Origin: Clostridiales bacterium
GTDB taxonomy: Bacteria; Bacillota; Clostridia; Oscillospirales; Butyricicoccaceae
DNA length: 12,485 nt
Direction: 5' to 3'
Assembly (NCBI GenBank): GCA_026419635.1
Contig: JANZZB010000033.1
Coordinates: 1-12,485 of the forward strand
Under the pieces are notes generated by a model. It had not been told where the DNA came from and made no database searches. It was given only the letters and a program-made list of their open reading frames with translations. Positions 1-6,468 of the stretch are shown piece after piece. Within the stretch, counting starts at the first letter, position 1, and each line of letters opens with the position of its first letter. The position numbers were made by a program, and so were the translations under genes.

Positions 1-79
1 CTTGCTTGTGGCTTCCTTTGTTGCACTTGCTATTCTAATTCGCCGACCCCGGAGCGGAACATGTCCGTCTGCGGACTAA
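1..79 (+). other. possible 3' end of a short membrane-peptide ORF (weak)
   Basis: Frame 2 is open from the window edge to a TAA at 77-79. It reads as a hydrophobic stretch (LLVASFVALAILI) followed by two arginines and a short polar tail ending PSAD. One helix then positive charge is the general layout of small single-pass peptides, including holin-like toxins, but the start and ribosome binding site lie outside the window. Frame 1 is also open, to a TAA at 88-90, so being open proves little. A small 5-bp hairpin (63-67 with 72-76) follows. It may be chance. Confidence 0.18.
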
Positions 80-86
80 TCTTACA

Positions 87-106
87 TTAAGGTGAGGGGA
101 GACGAA
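87..106 (+). repeat. dispersed 20-bp repeat, copy 1
   Basis: These 20 bases (TTAAGGTGAGGGGAG then ACGAA) occur again, exactly and in reverse complement, at 10493-10512. There they form one side of a perfect palindrome. Here the second arm is absent or degenerate: 107-125 is C-rich (CCCC and CCCCCC runs) and pairs with the first arm only loosely. The pair suggests a small palindromic intergenic repeat family, with this copy decayed. Nothing nearby encodes a transposase. Confidence 0.6.
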
Positions 107-145
107 CCCCGTAAGTCCCCCCTAAATATACTTTTTGGACAAGCT

Positions 146-184
146 AAAAGAACGTGCAGGGCATTTTGCCCTGCACGTTCTTTT
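146..184. terminator. bidirectional intrinsic terminator
   Basis: A 17-bp perfect stem (146-162 with 168-184) has a 5-nt loop and a GC-rich core, GTGCAGGGC. A-rich and T-rich tracts flank the core on both strands, so it works as a rho-independent terminator either way. It lies 9 bp past the stop codon of the leftward enzyme gene ending at 194 and would end that operon. It could also stop rightward transcription entering from outside the window. Confidence 0.9.
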
Positions 185-193
185 TATTATTCG

Positions 194-1192
194 TTAAAAC
201 TCAATTACGCTGCCAATTCCTTTTTTCAAAGCGTTTTCATAAATTCTTTGTGCCGTTACAATGTCCTGAACCGCACTTCCGGTTGTTTTAAAAACTGTGA
301 TTTCCTGATCGTTTACACGGCCTTGAATCTTTCCAGCTATGACTTCTCCAAGTTCACCAGTTACTTTATCGGCACTGAACGTTCCCTTTTGAATTGGGAT
401 AATCAAGTCGCCCGATTCGTTCAAGGCACCGTTGCGGGTATCCACATATACTTTATCCGCATGTGTAATTGTGTACTCGTCGATCTCGTTCATTTCAGGA
501 GTATACGATCCGACACCATTGATGTGGCACCCCTTTTTCACAAGTTTACCGTCAAAGACCGGATTCTTTGTCGTCGTAACGCACGTAATAATATCCGCGT
601 CTTCAATTGCTTCGGCAGAGGATTTCGCTGCCACAATTTTTACGCCGAATGTTTCTCCAAACTCTGCAGTCATGCGCTTTGCAAAGTCTTCAGCACGTTC
701 TGCACTGATATCAAAGACTTTTACGAGTTTCACAGGGCGAACGGTAAGAACTGCTTCAAGCTGTGATTCCGCCTGTCCTCCGGTTCCAAAAAGAGCAAAA
801 ACTTTGCTGTCTTTACGCGCAAGCACATCAGTCGCGGCACCGGATGCGGCGCCGGTTCGAACTCGGGTAAGATAGGTTCCGTCCAGCAAACTGCACACTT
901 CGCCCGTTTCACAGTTTACAAGAACCATTGTAGCGGGAACACTGTTAAGCCCTTTTTCAATATTTTTGGGATAAACGGAAACTATTTTTACACCCAATGC
1001 CTTTGCATCTGCAGCGTAGCCCGGCATATAAAGACTCTGTCCCTCACATTCGGGAACATTTAAATTCACACGGAGGGGTACGTTGCTTTTCCCTAAAGAA
1101 TAGAGTAAAAAAGCGTCTTTATCTGCCTCGACAGCATCCTTCATAGAAAATACACTTTTGATATCCTCTTGTTTTAAAACAACGATTTTCAT
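194..1192 (-). CDS. ornithine cyclodeaminase / mu-crystallin family protein
   Basis: This 332-residue protein has the usual length and motif order of the ornithine cyclodeaminase/mu-crystallin family of NAD(P)H-linked enzymes. Visible landmarks are PLR at 39-41 and K68 (family substrate-carboxylate contacts), TRVRTGAASG at 109-118, the Rossmann dinucleotide loop GTGGQAES at 136-143, and the late motif FKTTGSAVQD at 301-310. Family members include ornithine cyclodeaminase, alanine dehydrogenase and cyclic ketimine reductases. The stretch GSYTPEMNEID at 228-238 replaces the GGDCPGKTE-like stretch that holds the catalytic Asp of Pseudomonas ornithine cyclodeaminase, as I recall it. A reductase or amino-acid dehydrogenase role is therefore more likely than true cyclodeaminase (inference). 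The start at 1192 follows an AAAGGA site at 1202-1207. It is the last gene of a three-gene operon, 20 bp after the permease. Confidence 0.9.
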   Translation of the reverse strand: MKIVVLKQEDIKSVFSMKDAVEADKDAFLLYSLGKSNVPLRVNLNVPECEGQSLYMPGYAADAKALGVKIVSVYPKNIEKGLNSVPATMVLVNCETGEVCSLLDGTYLTRVRTGAASGAATDVLARKDSKVFALFGTGGQAESQLEAVLTVRPVKLVKVFDISAERAEDFAKRMTAEFGETFGVKIVAAKSSAEAIEDADIITCVTTTKNPVFDGKLVKKGCHINGVGSYTPEMNEIDEYTITHADKVYVDTRNGALNESGDLIIPIQKGTFSADKVTGELGEVIAGKIQGRVNDQEITVFKTTGSAVQDIVTAQRIYENALKKGIGSVIEF

Positions 1193-1212
1193 TTAAGGTT
1201 TTCCTTTCAAAA

Positions 1213-2079
1213 CTATGCTTTTTTTCTGGAGCTCATTAACATGGTAACCGCACTGTAAACAATGACGATAACGACCACCCACTGCAAAGCTGATACATTC
1301 AGGCTCTTTACAACGAAAGCTGCGATCAATACGCCCAGCACACCGAATGTAGCGCAGAAGAGCGTTATTTTACGGGAATAGCTGTCAAACTTAATAAACT
1401 GCATACTTCCGACAGGAACGGAGAACGTGCAGGCGCCCATCATAATTGGGAAAGCAACGGCCGGATTCAGGCCAAGCGCATAGACGGTAGCCATAGTCAG
1501 CGCATAAGAGCCTATGCCGATGTTATTGAGCGCGCCATATACGAAGGACAAAACGCCCAGAGCAACAAGCTTCACTCCTGTAAGGCTGGCTGCTTCGCCG
1601 CCGGCGGGATATACGCCTAATTTTCCTGCAAGAATCAAAGCGGCGGCAATCAAAAGCCCAACGGACAAGAATTTCTTTATGGTATTGGACGGCAGTTTAA
1701 CGACATAACGCGGAGCCAAATAGGAACCGGCTACCTGTGCCACGATTGCAATAATAAGGGTAGCGAGACCGACATTAATGGCGGATATGTAAGCGAGAGC
1801 CATCACAGCGACAGGAATAACGCACTGAGCGTTTAGTGTACCGGGTAATTTCTTTTCGTCCACCCATTTTACCTTCGGGTAAAGACTGGTTGAGATGGCA
1901 AAGTCAGAAATTCCAAAGGTGGAAAGCAGAAACATAATGAAGGAAGAAACAGCAAGTGCGATCGGGTTTCCGGGTTCTTTCATTGTTTGGCCTTTGTGGG
2001 CAATCAGGTCGCGGATAAAGGTTACAGCGAAGGCACCGTTAACAATAACAACCAGCGCAAGGATAATCTTTACAATCAT
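1213..2079 (-). CDS. TauE/SafE-family permease
   Basis: This 288-residue, very hydrophobic protein has about eight predicted membrane segments, near residues 2-22, 39-58, 84-101, 103-120, 137-153, 167-186, 239-258 and 264-282, with more hydrophobic sequence at 195-215. The two half-repeats carry GISDFAIS (56-63) and the matching GALNNIGIG (182-190), the glycine-rich pattern typical of TauE/SafE transporters, which export anions such as sulfite, sulfoacetate and other organosulfur or carboxylate compounds. The substrate cannot be read from sequence. An AGGGGG ribosome binding site (2087-2092) lies 7 nt before the ATG. It sits between the regulator (24-bp gap) and the cyclodeaminase-like enzyme (20-bp gap). 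Co-transcription suggests it moves the enzyme's substrate or product (inference). Confidence 0.85.
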   Translation of the reverse strand: MIVKIILALVVIVNGAFAVTFIRDLIAHKGQTMKEPGNPIALAVSSFIMFLLSTFGISDFAISTSLYPKVKWVDEKKLPGTLNAQCVIPVAVMALAYISAINVGLATLIIAIVAQVAGSYLAPRYVVKLPSNTIKKFLSVGLLIAAALILAGKLGVYPAGGEAASLTGVKLVALGVLSFVYGALNNIGIGSYALTMATVYALGLNPAVAFPIMMGACTFSVPVGSMQFIKFDSYSRKITLFCATFGVLGVLIAAFVVKSLNVSALQWVVVIVIVYSAVTMLMSSRKKA

Positions 2080-2103
2080 GATAAAACCCCCTGTTCAATA
2101 TCT

Positions 2104-2910
2104 TTATACTATAGCAAACACATCGCGGATTCCTTCCATATCATCACCAAACCGATCACGGACCTGATCCTGCAAAACGTCTATCATACGAAGGCAATAG
2201 GCGTCGTGCCGGACATATTCCTTTGCGAAGTAGACCATGCTGGTATTTTTGGTGTACGCAGCCTCTGCAGAAGAAGTATTTCGTATTGATGCGTGCAGCA
2301 TTTCTTCTCCATCCGCAACGATGGTTATCCACCGGTAACCAGTCTCTCGCAATCTGTCTTTTTCAAATCCATGTCTATAGATTTGTTTCAAACGTGTGCG
2401 GTACTTTTCTTCACAGTCATACAAAATAACAAGCAGATTCAGTTCTTTCTCTTTTTTCAGCAGAAGCTGCTCCATGTCCTCGGTCAGTTCTTCCTGCCAG
2501 ATCTGAATCATCAATTCCTTTTTTGATGTTCGGATCATTTCTTTACATTTGTCCATTATGCTCTGATACCCGGACATCTTCCAGATTTGCTCGTCATCGA
2601 TGGGATGGGCAAATTTCTCAGCTTCACGCCGTAGTTCGTTTACACCTTCTTCCACCGAAGCCTGGATCAAATTGTTCAGACGCTCAAGCGGTTCCGCTTT
2701 GTACATAACAGTCTTGCTGCCTGGGGTAGTGACCACAACCCCCCGGTTTACCAGCATCTCGAGCACATTGTAAACTTTACTTCGGGGCACTCCCGATATT
2801 TTGCTTACCTCGTACCCTGTTTGTGGACCGTTCTGCAATAGGGATAAATACACTTTTGCCTCGGATTCCGTGTAATTAAACCGCCGCAGCACCTGAATCA
2901 TTCTTTCCAT
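2104..2910 (-). CDS. TrmB-family HTH transcriptional regulator
   Basis: This 268-residue protein has an N-terminal winged helix (about 5-70) with the TrmB signature: YTESEAKVYLSLLQNGPQ, then a recognition region GVPRSKVYNVLEMLVNRG. A charged helical linker follows (about 75-105), then a C-terminal effector domain (about 110-268) of the kind that binds small ligands in TrmB proteins. It is the first gene of a leftward operon and probably controls the permease and enzyme behind it. A palindrome over its own promoter (3030-3054) is the likely operator, implying autoregulation (inference). The chosen start at 2910 gives the usual family N-terminus, but the sequence before it (GGCGGTGCGGTA) is a poor Shine-Dalgarno. 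A leader ORF in the same frame ends 15 nt upstream, so translation may be coupled. MIQVL at 2901 is an alternative start. Confidence 0.88.
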   Translation of the reverse strand: MERMIQVLRRFNYTESEAKVYLSLLQNGPQTGYEVSKISGVPRSKVYNVLEMLVNRGVVVTTPGSKTVMYKAEPLERLNNLIQASVEEGVNELRREAEKFAHPIDDEQIWKMSGYQSIMDKCKEMIRTSKKELMIQIWQEELTEDMEQLLLKKEKELNLLVILYDCEEKYRTRLKQIYRHGFEKDRLRETGYRWITIVADGEEMLHASIRNTSSAEAAYTKNTSMVYFAKEYVRHDAYCLRMIDVLQDQVRDRFGDDMEGIRDVFAIV

Positions 2911-2925
2911 TACCGCACCGCCATT

Positions 2926-2976
2926 TCATTTTTTTCTATTGTACCTTTTGGATGTGCGTGATTCAAGCAACAGCAT
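2926..2976 (-). CDS. candidate 16-aa leader peptide upstream of the TrmB gene
   Basis: An ATG at 2976 is preceded by GGAGG (2982-2986) with 5-nt spacing, the best ribosome binding site in this leader. It encodes MLLLESRTSKRYNRKK and stops at TGA (2926-2928), 15 nt before the regulator's ATG. It lies within the predicted leader (start near 3044) and is in frame with the regulator, separated from it by that single TGA. The peptide is basic and resembles nothing I recognise. It could couple translation to the weakly initiated regulator or act as an attenuation peptide. It could also be chance. Confidence 0.4.
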   Translation of the reverse strand: MLLLESRTSKRYNRKK

Positions 2977-3029
2977 AAAAACCTCCGATATGTATTTCTG
3001 CAAAGGTTCAGTATGAAGCCATCCGCAAA

Positions 3030-3054
3030 TAGTAGCTACTCACAGTTACTACTA
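3030..3054. promoter_or_regulatory. palindromic operator candidate for the TrmB operon
   Basis: TAGTAG at 3030-3035 mirrors CTACTA at 3049-3054, with an inner AC/GT match, giving TAGTAGNNAC-N5-GTNNCTACTA. It overlaps the -10 box of the minus-strand promoter and spans the predicted start site (about 3044). A bound protein there would block transcription. The downstream TrmB-family regulator is the obvious candidate binder (inference). Confidence 0.55.
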
Positions 3055-3079
3055 TAAAACTTGAATATAGCTTTGTCAA
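3051..3079 (-). promoter_or_regulatory. sigma-70-type promoter of the trmB-permease-enzyme operon
   Basis: On the minus strand there is a consensus TTGACA (3074-3079), a 17-bp spacer, and TATAGT (3051-3056). Transcription would start near 3044 and give a leader of about 134 nt before the regulator's ATG at 2910. It is the best housekeeping-type promoter in the window. Its strength fits a unit held down by a repressor at the overlapping palindrome. Confidence 0.8.
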
Positions 3080-3173
3080 TAATTTATCAATATATTTATC
3101 GCGAAAAATGTATTGTCACGAATTTAACAATCTCCTTGTTATTCTTATGAATATCTTGTATTAAAATAACACA

Positions 3174-3202
3174 AAAAGTACAGGTTATTAACCTGCACTT
3201 TT
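3174..3202. other. stem-loop in the leader region of the two-component operon
   Basis: Arms 3174-3186 (AAAAGTACAGGTT) and 3190-3202 (AACCTGCACTTTT) pair over 13 positions with one A-C mismatch and a 3-nt loop. A-rich and T-rich ends make it look like a bidirectional terminator, which is unexpected between divergent genes. If the regulator is transcribed from the possible promoter near 3136-3164, this hairpin lies at the start of its mRNA and could attenuate or stabilise it. Confidence 0.5.
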
Positions 3203-3302
3203 GTATTCAAGGTGTTTTGAAAAGCTGGCGCTACATGTTTCTTAAAATCAACGGCAATAATAAAGTAATCAGCATCTATTTTATACTTAGGAGCGGCTGC
3301 CA

Positions 3303-3980
3303 ATGCGTATTCTTGTTATCGAGGATGATCAGATTTTGTCTAATACCCTATGTGCTAATCTTGGCGGTTTGTTCGAATATGATCAGGCATTTGACGGTGA
3401 AAACGGCTTGTATCTTGCAGAACAGAATATTTATGATGCAATCGTTCTTGATGTGATGATGCCAAAATTGAATGGTTATCAGGTTTTATCTTCGTTAAGA
3501 GAAAAAGGAATTTCAACACCAATTATTCTCCTTACAGCCAAGGACGGCATTGATGACAAAGTGAAGGGATTCAAGCTTGGAGCGGACGATTATTTGGTAA
3601 AACCCTTTCACCGTCAGGAACTTTTGGCAAGGCTTGAGTCGCTGATTCGCAGATCGGGCGGAGCCTTAAAAGAAAATACGGTAAGCTTTCGTGAACTCAC
3701 ATTAAATCTCCGCAACAGAACAGCTAAAATAGGAAATGATATATTCCAATTACCCGGCAAACAATTTGATGTTCTTGAGTATTTGATCAATAATAAAAAT
3801 TCTATTCTTACAAAAAGACAGATCTTTGATAGAATTTGGGGTTTTGATTCGGATACGACAATGACTGTCGTTGATGTCTATACCAGCAATATCCGAAAAA
3901 TTCTGCAGCGCAGCGGTTATGACAAATTTATTAAGACTATAAGAGGTCTAGGATACATGATTACAGACAGCAGGGATTGA
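3303..3980 (+). CDS. CiaR-like response regulator, OmpR/PhoB family
   Basis: This 225-residue protein is of normal length. The receiver domain (1-115) has the acidic pocket E7/D8/D9, phosphoacceptor D50 in VLDVMMP, T78 and K100. The winged-helix DNA-binding domain (about 125-222) contains IFDRIWGFDSDTT and the recognition helix VVDVYTSNIRK. These stretches, with DGENGLYLAE and REKGISTP in the receiver, closely match streptococcal CiaR as I remember it. It overlaps nothing and sits 1 bp before its kinase gene. A TAGGAG site lies 9 nt before the ATG. Its probable target is the TTTAAG repeat array upstream of the exporter genes (5337-5364). No such repeat is visible before its own gene, so autoregulation through that motif is not evident. 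The streptococcal CiaR role in envelope stress and peptide resistance is transferred only by similarity. Confidence 0.92.
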   Translation: MRILVIEDDQILSNTLCANLGGLFEYDQAFDGENGLYLAEQNIYDAIVLDVMMPKLNGYQVLSSLREKGISTPIILLTAKDGIDDKVKGFKLGADDYLVKPFHRQELLARLESLIRRSGGALKENTVSFRELTLNLRNRTAKIGNDIFQLPGKQFDVLEYLINNKNSILTKRQIFDRIWGFDSDTTMTVVDVYTSNIRKILQRSGYDKFIKTIRGLGYMITDSRD

Positions 3981-3981
3981 A

Positions 3982-5277
3982 ATGAATGAGAATAAGCTTA
4001 TTCTTAAACAATTGTTTAAGAACATGTTTTATAATTTGATCGCTTTTACGATCTTATTTGTTGCTTTCGGTGTTATCGCTTTAAGTCAGGTCCGAGTGTC
4101 CCTTTATCTAAAACTTGACGATGAACTTAAGAATGCACAAAAAATGATGGTAAATTTAATCGTTAACGAAAATCTTAATTTTGATAGTCACGTTGGTATA
4201 GATGACCGAAAAAGAAAAGATAATCTAATAGGTTTTGGGGGTCCTCGAGTCATTCCTTTATTAAGAAATAAAGATGGTCAGGTTGTCAATTTTGGCAGCG
4301 TAAACAACACCTATTTTGAACAATATCTAAAGTATATTACTTTTAACCAAGGTCAACTGTTTAGAATTATACCGATAACAGTACAGAATCGCTATTATTT
4401 TAGAAGTTTAACAATACCTGTAAGTACGAAAGATGGCAAACAATTATATCTACAGCTTTTAATTAATGCAGACAGTGAGCGTGCTTTACTGTCTCATATT
4501 TCATTTATCATCTTCTTTTCTTCGGGCCTCTTTATTGTTTTATCCATTCTGGCAAGTTATCTATTATCCCAAAAAACAATGAGCCCTATTAGAAAGGCAT
4601 GGTATAAGCAAGCGGAATTCGTAGAAAATGTTTCCCACGAGCTTCGCACTCCACTCACAATTATACAAAATTCACTCGAATCTTTAATGATTTCATCTAA
4701 GAAAAAAATCATGGATCAATCGGAAACTCTTGCCCTTGTCTACGACGAAACTTCCAGACTTTCTAAACTTGTAACGGACATGTTGACTCTAGCAAGATCC
4801 GGCGGAATGATGACAGAAATTACAAAAGATGTCTTTTCATTGGACCATCTGATAAAAATCGTATCAGAACCATATATTGAACTTGCCGAGAGTCAGCAAA
4901 AGTCTTTTCAATTAGATCTTAACTGCCCTACAAATATCGACGCAGATAAAAGCAGGATTCATCAGCTTCTTGTTATCCTTTTCGACAATGCACTGAAATA
5001 TACAAATCCCCATGATTCTATTACAATACAATCCAGGTTGAAAGATAATAAAATCAGCCTTATTGTCTCCGATACCGGCATCGGCATTTCGGATGAAGCG
5101 ATAAACAAAATTTTTGACCGGTTTTATCGGGAAGACAGAGCTCGTGCATTAAACCGAAGCGGGACAGGCCTTGGATTATCAATTGCATCCTGGATTGTCC
5201 AAAGACATGGTGGAACGATAAAAGTCCGGCATAATGAACCAAAAGGAACAATATTTACTATTAAAATTCCAATATAG
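3982..5277 (+). CDS. CiaH-like sensor histidine kinase lacking HAMP
   Basis: This 431-residue membrane kinase has TM1 near 16-36, an extracytoplasmic sensor of about 135 residues, and TM2 near 173-195. The H-box ENVSHELRTPL carries H219 only about 24 residues after TM2, which leaves no room for a HAMP domain. The intervening SPIRKAWYKQAEFV resembles the short linker of CiaH. The ATPase domain shows N336 in FDNALKYT, G1 DTGIGI (364-369), the F-box FDRFYR (378-383) and G2 GTGLGL (394-399). All catalytic boxes are intact, so it should autophosphorylate and donate phosphate to the regulator next door. The ribosome binding site (AGGGA) lies inside the end of the regulator gene. The 1-bp gap between the genes implies translational coupling. 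The signal sensed is unknown. Confidence 0.92.
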   Translation: MNENKLILKQLFKNMFYNLIAFTILFVAFGVIALSQVRVSLYLKLDDELKNAQKMMVNLIVNENLNFDSHVGIDDRKRKDNLIGFGGPRVIPLLRNKDGQVVNFGSVNNTYFEQYLKYITFNQGQLFRIIPITVQNRYYFRSLTIPVSTKDGKQLYLQLLINADSERALLSHISFIIFFSSGLFIVLSILASYLLSQKTMSPIRKAWYKQAEFVENVSHELRTPLTIIQNSLESLMISSKKKIMDQSETLALVYDETSRLSKLVTDMLTLARSGGMMTEITKDVFSLDHLIKIVSEPYIELAESQQKSFQLDLNCPTNIDADKSRIHQLLVILFDNALKYTNPHDSITIQSRLKDNKISLIVSDTGIGISDEAINKIFDRFYREDRARALNRSGTGLGLSIASWIVQRHGGTIKVRHNEPKGTIFTIKIPI

Positions 5278-5336
5278 TAAAAATTCCATATTTTTTATAG
5301 CTAAGTTCAATGTTTATTTACAATTTTTATTGTTTT

Positions 5337-5364
5337 TTTAAGATTAGGTTAAAGAATTTTTAAG
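5337..5364 (+). promoter_or_regulatory. three-repeat CiaR/PhoB-type operator
   Basis: TTTAAG (5337-5342), GTTAAA (5348-5353) and TTTAAG (5359-5364) are separated by exactly 5 bp each, an 11-bp period that puts them on one helix face. OmpR/PhoB-family regulators bind such direct repeats as dimers. The streptococcal CiaR site is TTTAAG-N5-TTTAAG as I recall it. A weaker TTATTG at 5327 keeps the phase. The array covers where a -35 box would be and ends 10 bp before the -10 CATAAT (5375-5380), the usual layout of an activated promoter. Confidence 0.7.
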
Positions 5365-5374
5365 TTTTCCTTCT

Positions 5375-5380
5375 CATAAT
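5375..5380 (+). promoter_or_regulatory. -10 box of the exporter operon promoter
   Basis: CATAAT lies 10 bp after the last TTTAAG repeat. No recognisable -35 box lies 17 bp upstream, as expected for a promoter that needs a bound response regulator. Transcription would start near 5387, about 47 nt before the adaptor ATG. Confidence 0.55.
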
Positions 5381-5433
5381 TGCTCCTGTAGTTAAATTAG
5401 CCGCTTAAAATGCGGAAAAAGGAGCATTAACAT

Positions 5434-6429
5434 ATGAAAGCAACAAAAAAGAGCAAAAGAAAACCGTTCATCATCATATCTATCTTAGCACTTGTAATCG
5501 TATCCGTTATTGCCATACAAAGTCTTAATACGGCAAAAGCTGCCTCGGCAGTAAAGACATCCGAAAACGTTAAAACAATCACCGTCGGTACGCAGGATAT
5601 TGAAAAGATCGTTTCCGGAACAAGTCAGATTATAACCGGAGACGAAGAAACGCTGACATTAGAACAATATTATAAAGTTGATCAAATAAAAGTAACAGCG
5701 GGTCAAGCTGTTAAAAAAGGTACCGTTTTGCTTACATATACAAACGGCGCTGAACTGACCGCTCCGGTTAACGGTGTAATAAAAACGATCTCGGCTTCGG
5801 AAGGCGCTACTGCAAGAAACAGTACAGCTCCGGCATTCGTTTTAATGAGCACCGACAATCTAATTACAGAGCTTTCAGTGGATGAAACTGATCTTGAAAG
5901 TCTGAAAGTCGATCAGGTAGCCGGAATTACCGTAAATGCACTGCCCAAAGTAAAATATACAGGTAAAGTAACAAAGATCAGCGAAACCGGAGCCTATCAA
6001 AACGGCAGCTCCACTTTCACAGTAACAATTACTCTGGATAAAACAACAAACGTAAAAATCGGAATGTCTGCAGATGTCAAGATCGTTGTTGCCAGTGCAA
6101 AAGATGCTGTTGCTGTCCCGATCGAGGCGGTTATGGGTTCGGGAAACAATGCAAAAGTAATGGTAGTAGGCAATGATGGAACAGTAACACCTGTCTTCGT
6201 CAAACTCGGATTGGCAAATGATGCATACGTTCAGATTACAAGCGGACTCTCCAAGGGGGATACCGTACAATATACAGTACAATCAACAAGTTCATCAACA
6301 AACCGTTTTATGGGAATGCAGGGCTTTGGTACAACAAACCGGTCCGGTTTTTCCGGTAATGGATCGGAAAGTTTTTCAAGAAACGCAACCGATAAAAGCG
6401 GCAGCCAAAAATCATCTAACGCAGGTTAA
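5434..6429 (+). CDS. efflux membrane-fusion (adaptor) protein, MacA/YknX-like
   Basis: This 331-residue protein has a basic N-terminus and one membrane anchor (about 11-29), so most of it lies outside the membrane. The two lipoyl-like halves (about 80-101, KVDQIKVTAGQAVKKGTVLL, and 107-125, with LTAPVNGVIKTI) join directly. The long coiled-coil hairpin of Gram-negative adaptors, which reaches an outer-membrane channel, is absent, as in a Gram-positive cell. A beta-barrel region (about 145-225) and a membrane-proximal region (about 225-282) follow. The C-terminal 50 residues are rich in Ser, Gly, Asn and Thr and probably disordered. AAGGAG (5419-5424) sets the start. It is the first gene of the exporter unit, with the ATPase and permease following, and should hand substrate on from that pump. 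Confidence 0.88.
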   Translation: MKATKKSKRKPFIIISILALVIVSVIAIQSLNTAKAASAVKTSENVKTITVGTQDIEKIVSGTSQIITGDEETLTLEQYYKVDQIKVTAGQAVKKGTVLLTYTNGAELTAPVNGVIKTISASEGATARNSTAPAFVLMSTDNLITELSVDETDLESLKVDQVAGITVNALPKVKYTGKVTKISETGAYQNGSSTFTVTITLDKTTNVKIGMSADVKIVVASAKDAVAVPIEAVMGSGNNAKVMVVGNDGTVTPVFVKLGLANDAYVQITSGLSKGDTVQYTVQSTSSSTNRFMGMQGFGTTNRSGFSGNGSESFSRNATDKSGSQKSSNAG

Positions 6430-6468
6430 TTGACTGATGACGATTCCTCTGAAAAGGAGCAATAAATC

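Larger units (their letters stand above)
2911..3302. other. divergent intergenic region, regulator operon / two-component system
   Basis: This 392-bp gap lies between the leftward TrmB gene and the rightward response regulator. From left to right it holds the leader ORF, the palindromic operator candidate (3030-3054), the strong minus-strand promoter (3051-3079), an AT-rich stretch, a possible plus-strand promoter (TTGTTA at 3136-3141, 17 bp, TATTAA at 3159-3164), a 13-bp stem-loop (3174-3202), and the response regulator's TAGGAG site (3288-3293). No further gene is visible. Confidence 0.7.

Noticed and set aside
1..79. Holin-like toxin peptide at the window edge
   Set aside because: Only 25 codons without a start are visible, and another frame is open too. 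It is kept as a weak feature but not claimed as a toxin.
92..766. Long plus-strand open frame opposite the cyclodeaminase-like gene
   Set aside because: The translation is low in family features and has no ribosome binding site. It lies fully across a well-supported gene on the other strand and the terminator.
2911..2976. Longer TrmB protein starting at 2976 by readthrough of the TGA at 2926-2928
   Set aside because: The family's usual N-terminus is already complete from 2910, the extra residues are not TrmB-like, and there is no selenocysteine-type hairpin evidence. A separate leader ORF is simpler.
5381..5426. Inverted repeat TGCTCCT / AGGAGCA that could hide the adaptor's ribosome binding site
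   Set aside because: The left arm (5381-5387) lies at or before the predicted start near 5387, so it would mostly be absent from the mRNA. With only 7 pairs and a 32-nt gap it may be chance. It would matter only if transcription starts further upstream.
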